Source: CAYOLL01 sp964404765 [NCBI: uncultured Gemmatimonadota bacterium]
GTDB taxonomy: Bacteria > 4572-55
NCBI GenBank assembly: GCA_964404765.1
Contig: CAYOLL010000031.1
Coordinates: forward strand, 1-47,842
Reading direction: 5' to 3'
Length of the DNA stretch: 47,842 nt
In this document: positions 45,501 through 47,842 of the stretch, in pieces
How positions within the stretch are numbered: the stretch's first letter is position 1
Layout: each line of letters opens with the position of its first letter
Program-made: the position numbers and the translations under genes
Notes under the pieces: model-generated
Told to the model about the DNA's origin: nothing
What the model saw: the letters and a program-made list of their open reading frames with translations, nothing else
Database searches by the model: none

Positions 45501-45663
45501 CCAAATTAAGTAAAAGACGTTGACAATCCAGGAATTTCGGGGTAATTTTTAATGTTAGGGTTTCATAACCCCGAACAACGTATTAAACAGTGGTAATCGA
45601 AGCCAATAATCTGCGTCTCTGAAAAAAATACCCCAAACGCCAAAAACCGCAAAGATTTCATAT

Positions 45664-47842
45664 ATGACTATCATTAATAACCGCTATGAAGTAATCAACT
45701 CCCTGGGTGCGGGGAGTATGGGCGCCGTCTATTTGGTTGCTGACCGCCTCCAATCCGGGCAGCAAATCGCGCTCAAAACGATTCACCGCGAACTTACCGG
45801 ACCGCAGATACTGGTCAACTTTCGCCGCGAATTCGAAGTCATGACCCGGCTTAAACATCCCAATTTGGCGCGTGTTTATGACTTTGGCCATGATCGCAGC
45901 GCCAATATGTCGTACATTACCATGGAATATGTGGGTGACCAATCGCTGCGCAATTTGCTGCAGGATCATGGCCCATTGACCGAGCCGGTCGCCCTGACTA
46001 TCCTTGTTGATTTATGCCGGGCTTTAGCCTTTATGCACAGCCGCCATGTCCTCCATCGCGATATTAAGCCCGAAAACATTATGCTTGGGCAGTCCACAGT
46101 AATTAACGATCCGCAATTTGTCATTAAGTTGATGGATTTTGGTCTGGCCGAGTTGAGCGCGGACGCGCAGCAGGCCAAAGGCACTCTGCTCTATATGGCC
46201 CCGGAGGCGCTAATGGGGCGAGCGGATGACCGGGTTGATATTTATGCGGCCGGGATGACCATTTATGAGCTATTGAATGGTCGGCATATCTTCAACAATT
46301 CAAACGACTCGCGCTCGGTTATTGAACTGCTGCGAAACAGTGAACTGTTTCACAAAAAAATCCAGTCGGGATTGGAGCAAATCCATAACAGCCTCCTGCA
46401 GGAAATCATTCAAAAAATGATTGCCTTTGAGCCGGAAAACCGCTTTCAATCGGCCCCGGAAATTATCCTGGCTATAAATGCCGGCTTGGAACAATCCTAC
46501 GCCCTGGAGACTTCAGAAACCCGTCAGGCCTATGTTCTTGGCGCCGGATTTGTCGGACGGCAAGCGGAAATGCTTCAGCTTGCCGCAGCGCTGGATACGC
46601 CGCTCGAACACAAAAACGCCGGACTGCTCATCGTTCAGGGCAGCGCCGGCGTCGGTAAAAGCCGCTTGTTTCAGGAATTGCGTCAGCAATGCCAAATGCG
46701 GAATATTCCTTTTTACGAAGGCCATTGCCTGGAATTTACCGGTCGCCTCTATGGCCCGTTTTTGAACATCCTGAGTGAAGCGTTGCTGGAAGCTTCCCCC
46801 GTCTTAATCGAAAAGTATGGCCCGGAGCTGAAAAAGCTTTTGCCGGCCCATGATTCTCTGCTAAGTGTCCAAATGGCGCCGGCGCATGATCCACGCACCG
46901 AGCGCACAATTGCTATCCACATAATTTCCCACTTTTTGATTGATCTGACTGCCGAAATCGGTAACTGCGTCGCAATTCATGTCAACGATCTGCAATGGGG
47001 CGACGACGCAACAACCGACATCCTCCTGGAACTCATGCTGCGTCTGAATTCCGACGAAAAGAAAAGCCGGCTGCGTCTGTTTGCCAGTAGCCGTGAAAGT
47101 CTGCCTGTGACAGAATTGCGCCGGCGCAACTATGTCCAGGAATTAATTCTGAAGCCTTTAGATCAATCGAGTGTCAGCGCCTATATCCAGGCTGTTTTTG
47201 GGCAAAATCAGATTGACGTGTCTCTGGCGCAGGCGATCCCGGAAATTCATCAAAAAGTCGGCGGCAATCCCTTTTTCCTGCAAGAGCTGATGAAGTCTCT
47301 GGTTGATCTGGGCGCTATTGCGCGGGCCAGACCGGCCTGGGCGCTGCTTGGGTCCATTACCGAATCCAAAGTCCCAACCAATCTGCGCGAGCTGATTGCC
47401 GCCCGCATGGCACGCTTAAGTCTGGACACCGCCCACAAGCGCATCCTGCAAATCCTGGCTCTGCTGAATTATCCGCCGACGCAGGCCGAACTTAACGCTA
47501 TTATTCCCGTCGAGCCGGCATTTTTGGCCGAAATGGAACGCCTGGAAATCATTAAAACCGAATCAACCGGCGAAGCGGTTGTCTATCGCACCGCCCACGA
47601 TTTGATTCGTCAGGTGATTATTGGGCTAATGGAAATTGACGGCGGCAATGTGGCCGATTACCATCGTTATATTGCCGAAAAAATAGAAACTTTGCCGGAT
47701 TACGACCCCGAAGCCCTGACGACCGAACTGGCTTTTCACTACCACCATGCGCGCGTCGGCGCTAAAGCGATTTTTTATCTGGAAAAAGCCGGCGACCTGG
47801 CCCGTAAAAAATACAGCAATCAACAGGCTCTGGAGTTATACG
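45664..47842 (+). CDS. Ser/Thr protein kinase fused to AAA-type ATPase (3' end outside window)
   Basis: The visible 726 residues begin at ATG 45664 and run off the window. The kinase domain (about 6-275) has the glycine loop LGAGSMGAVY, lysine K38 in IALKTI, catalytic HRDIKPEN with D133, and DFG. A P-loop ATPase domain follows, with Walker A GSAGVGKS at about 326-333 and a Walker B-like IHVNDLQWGDD, as in PknK- and STAND-type ATPases, and then helical repeats. From family knowledge, such proteins often continue into GAF and histidine kinase domains, making 'trifunctional' sensors; that part cannot be seen here. The ribosome-binding site is weak. It is likely a separate signalling gene behind the terminator at 45155. 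Confidence 0.88.
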   Translation, partial: MTIINNRYEVINSLGAGSMGAVYLVADRLQSGQQIALKTIHRELTGPQILVNFRREFEVMTRLKHPNLARVYDFGHDRSANMSYITMEYVGDQSLRNLLQDHGPLTEPVALTILVDLCRALAFMHSRHVLHRDIKPENIMLGQSTVINDPQFVIKLMDFGLAELSADAQQAKGTLLYMAPEALMGRADDRVDIYAAGMTIYELLNGRHIFNNSNDSRSVIELLRNSELFHKKIQSGLEQIHNSLLQEIIQKMIAFEPENRFQSAPEIILAINAGLEQSYALETSETRQAYVLGAGFVGRQAEMLQLAAALDTPLEHKNAGLLIVQGSAGVGKSRLFQELRQQCQMRNIPFYEGHCLEFTGRLYGPFLNILSEALLEASPVLIEKYGPELKKLLPAHDSLLSVQMAPAHDPRTERTIAIHIISHFLIDLTAEIGNCVAIHVNDLQWGDDATTDILLELMLRLNSDEKKSRLRLFASSRESLPVTELRRRNYVQELILKPLDQSSVSAYIQAVFGQNQIDVSLAQAIPEIHQKVGGNPFFLQELMKSLVDLGAIARARPAWALLGSITESKVPTNLRELIAARMARLSLDTAHKRILQILALLNYPPTQAELNAIIPVEPAFLAEMERLEIIKTESTGEAVVYRTAHDLIRQVIIGLMEIDGGNVADYHRYIAEKIETLPDYDPEALTTELAFHYHHARVGAKAIFYLEKAGDLARKKYSNQQALELY

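Noticed and set aside
1-47842. tRNA, rRNA and CRISPR features
   Set aside because: No cloverleaf, rRNA-like or regularly spaced repeat pattern was recognised on reading; covariance-model searches were not possible here.

Overview
The window (about 52% GC by eye) comes from a Gram-negative bacterium, probably an uncultured member of the FCB superphylum of the KSB1 / Calditrichota / Ignavibacteria kind. Evidence: a secreted protein ending in a 'YPNPFNPTT…' FlgD-like / type IX-style sorting domain, giant periplasmic Reg_prop/Y_Y_Y sensor kinases, many lipoproteins, and a C-terminal outer-membrane-barrel-like domain. This placement is an inference; no rRNA or tRNA gene was seen.

Region 1 (1-18 kb, + strand): the tail of a SpoIIE-type phosphatase, then four paralogous giant sensor histidine kinases. 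Each has a signal peptide, 14 Reg_prop repeats (two seven-bladed propellers), a Y_Y_Y domain, one membrane helix and a histidine kinase core. They resemble Bacteroides hybrid two-component sensors but lack an AraC output domain. The first carries two different kinase cores around a receiver domain. A Uma2-type nuclease gene sits on the opposite strand between the third and fourth.

Region 2 (18-26 kb, - strand): a predicted operon for beta-glucan breakdown, in transcription order a GH94-clan (GH149/GH161-like) phosphorylase, a secreted binding protein with three tandem modules, and a cytoplasmic GH3 exo-glucosidase. Perfect hairpins occupy the spaces between these genes.

Region 3 (26-28 kb): a mobile-looking island with an Rpn/PD-(D/E)XK transposase-nuclease and a low-GC nuclease-like gene flanked by integron attC-like sequences.

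Region 4 (28-36 kb, - strand): a five-gene beta-1,3/1,6-glucan operon, in transcription order a GH16 laminarinase lipoprotein, a GPH sugar symporter, an RbsB-like lipoprotein, a cytoplasmic GH17 and a GH30.

Region 5 (36-45 kb): a GntR-LacI chimeric regulator, an ABC sugar importer (two permeases and a binding protein, no ATPase), and a + strand pair: a glycoside hydrolase fused to a predicted outer-membrane barrel, plus an unknown lipoprotein. A 16-bp palindrome (AGTGCTATATAGCACT or close variants) overlaps the -10 region of three promoters: the GH16 operon, the regulator and the hydrolase-barrel gene. This defines a likely local regulon.

Region 6 (45.7 kb to the end): the start of a Ser/Thr protein kinase-AAA ATPase protein cut by the window edge.

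Together the genes describe a laminarin-like beta-glucan utilisation locus without SusC/SusD. The polymer would be bound and cut outside (GH16, GH30, binding modules, barrel-tethered hydrolase). Oligosaccharides would be imported by the GPH symporter and/or ABC importer, then processed in the cytoplasm by GH17, GH3 and a phosphorylase releasing glucose-1-phosphate.
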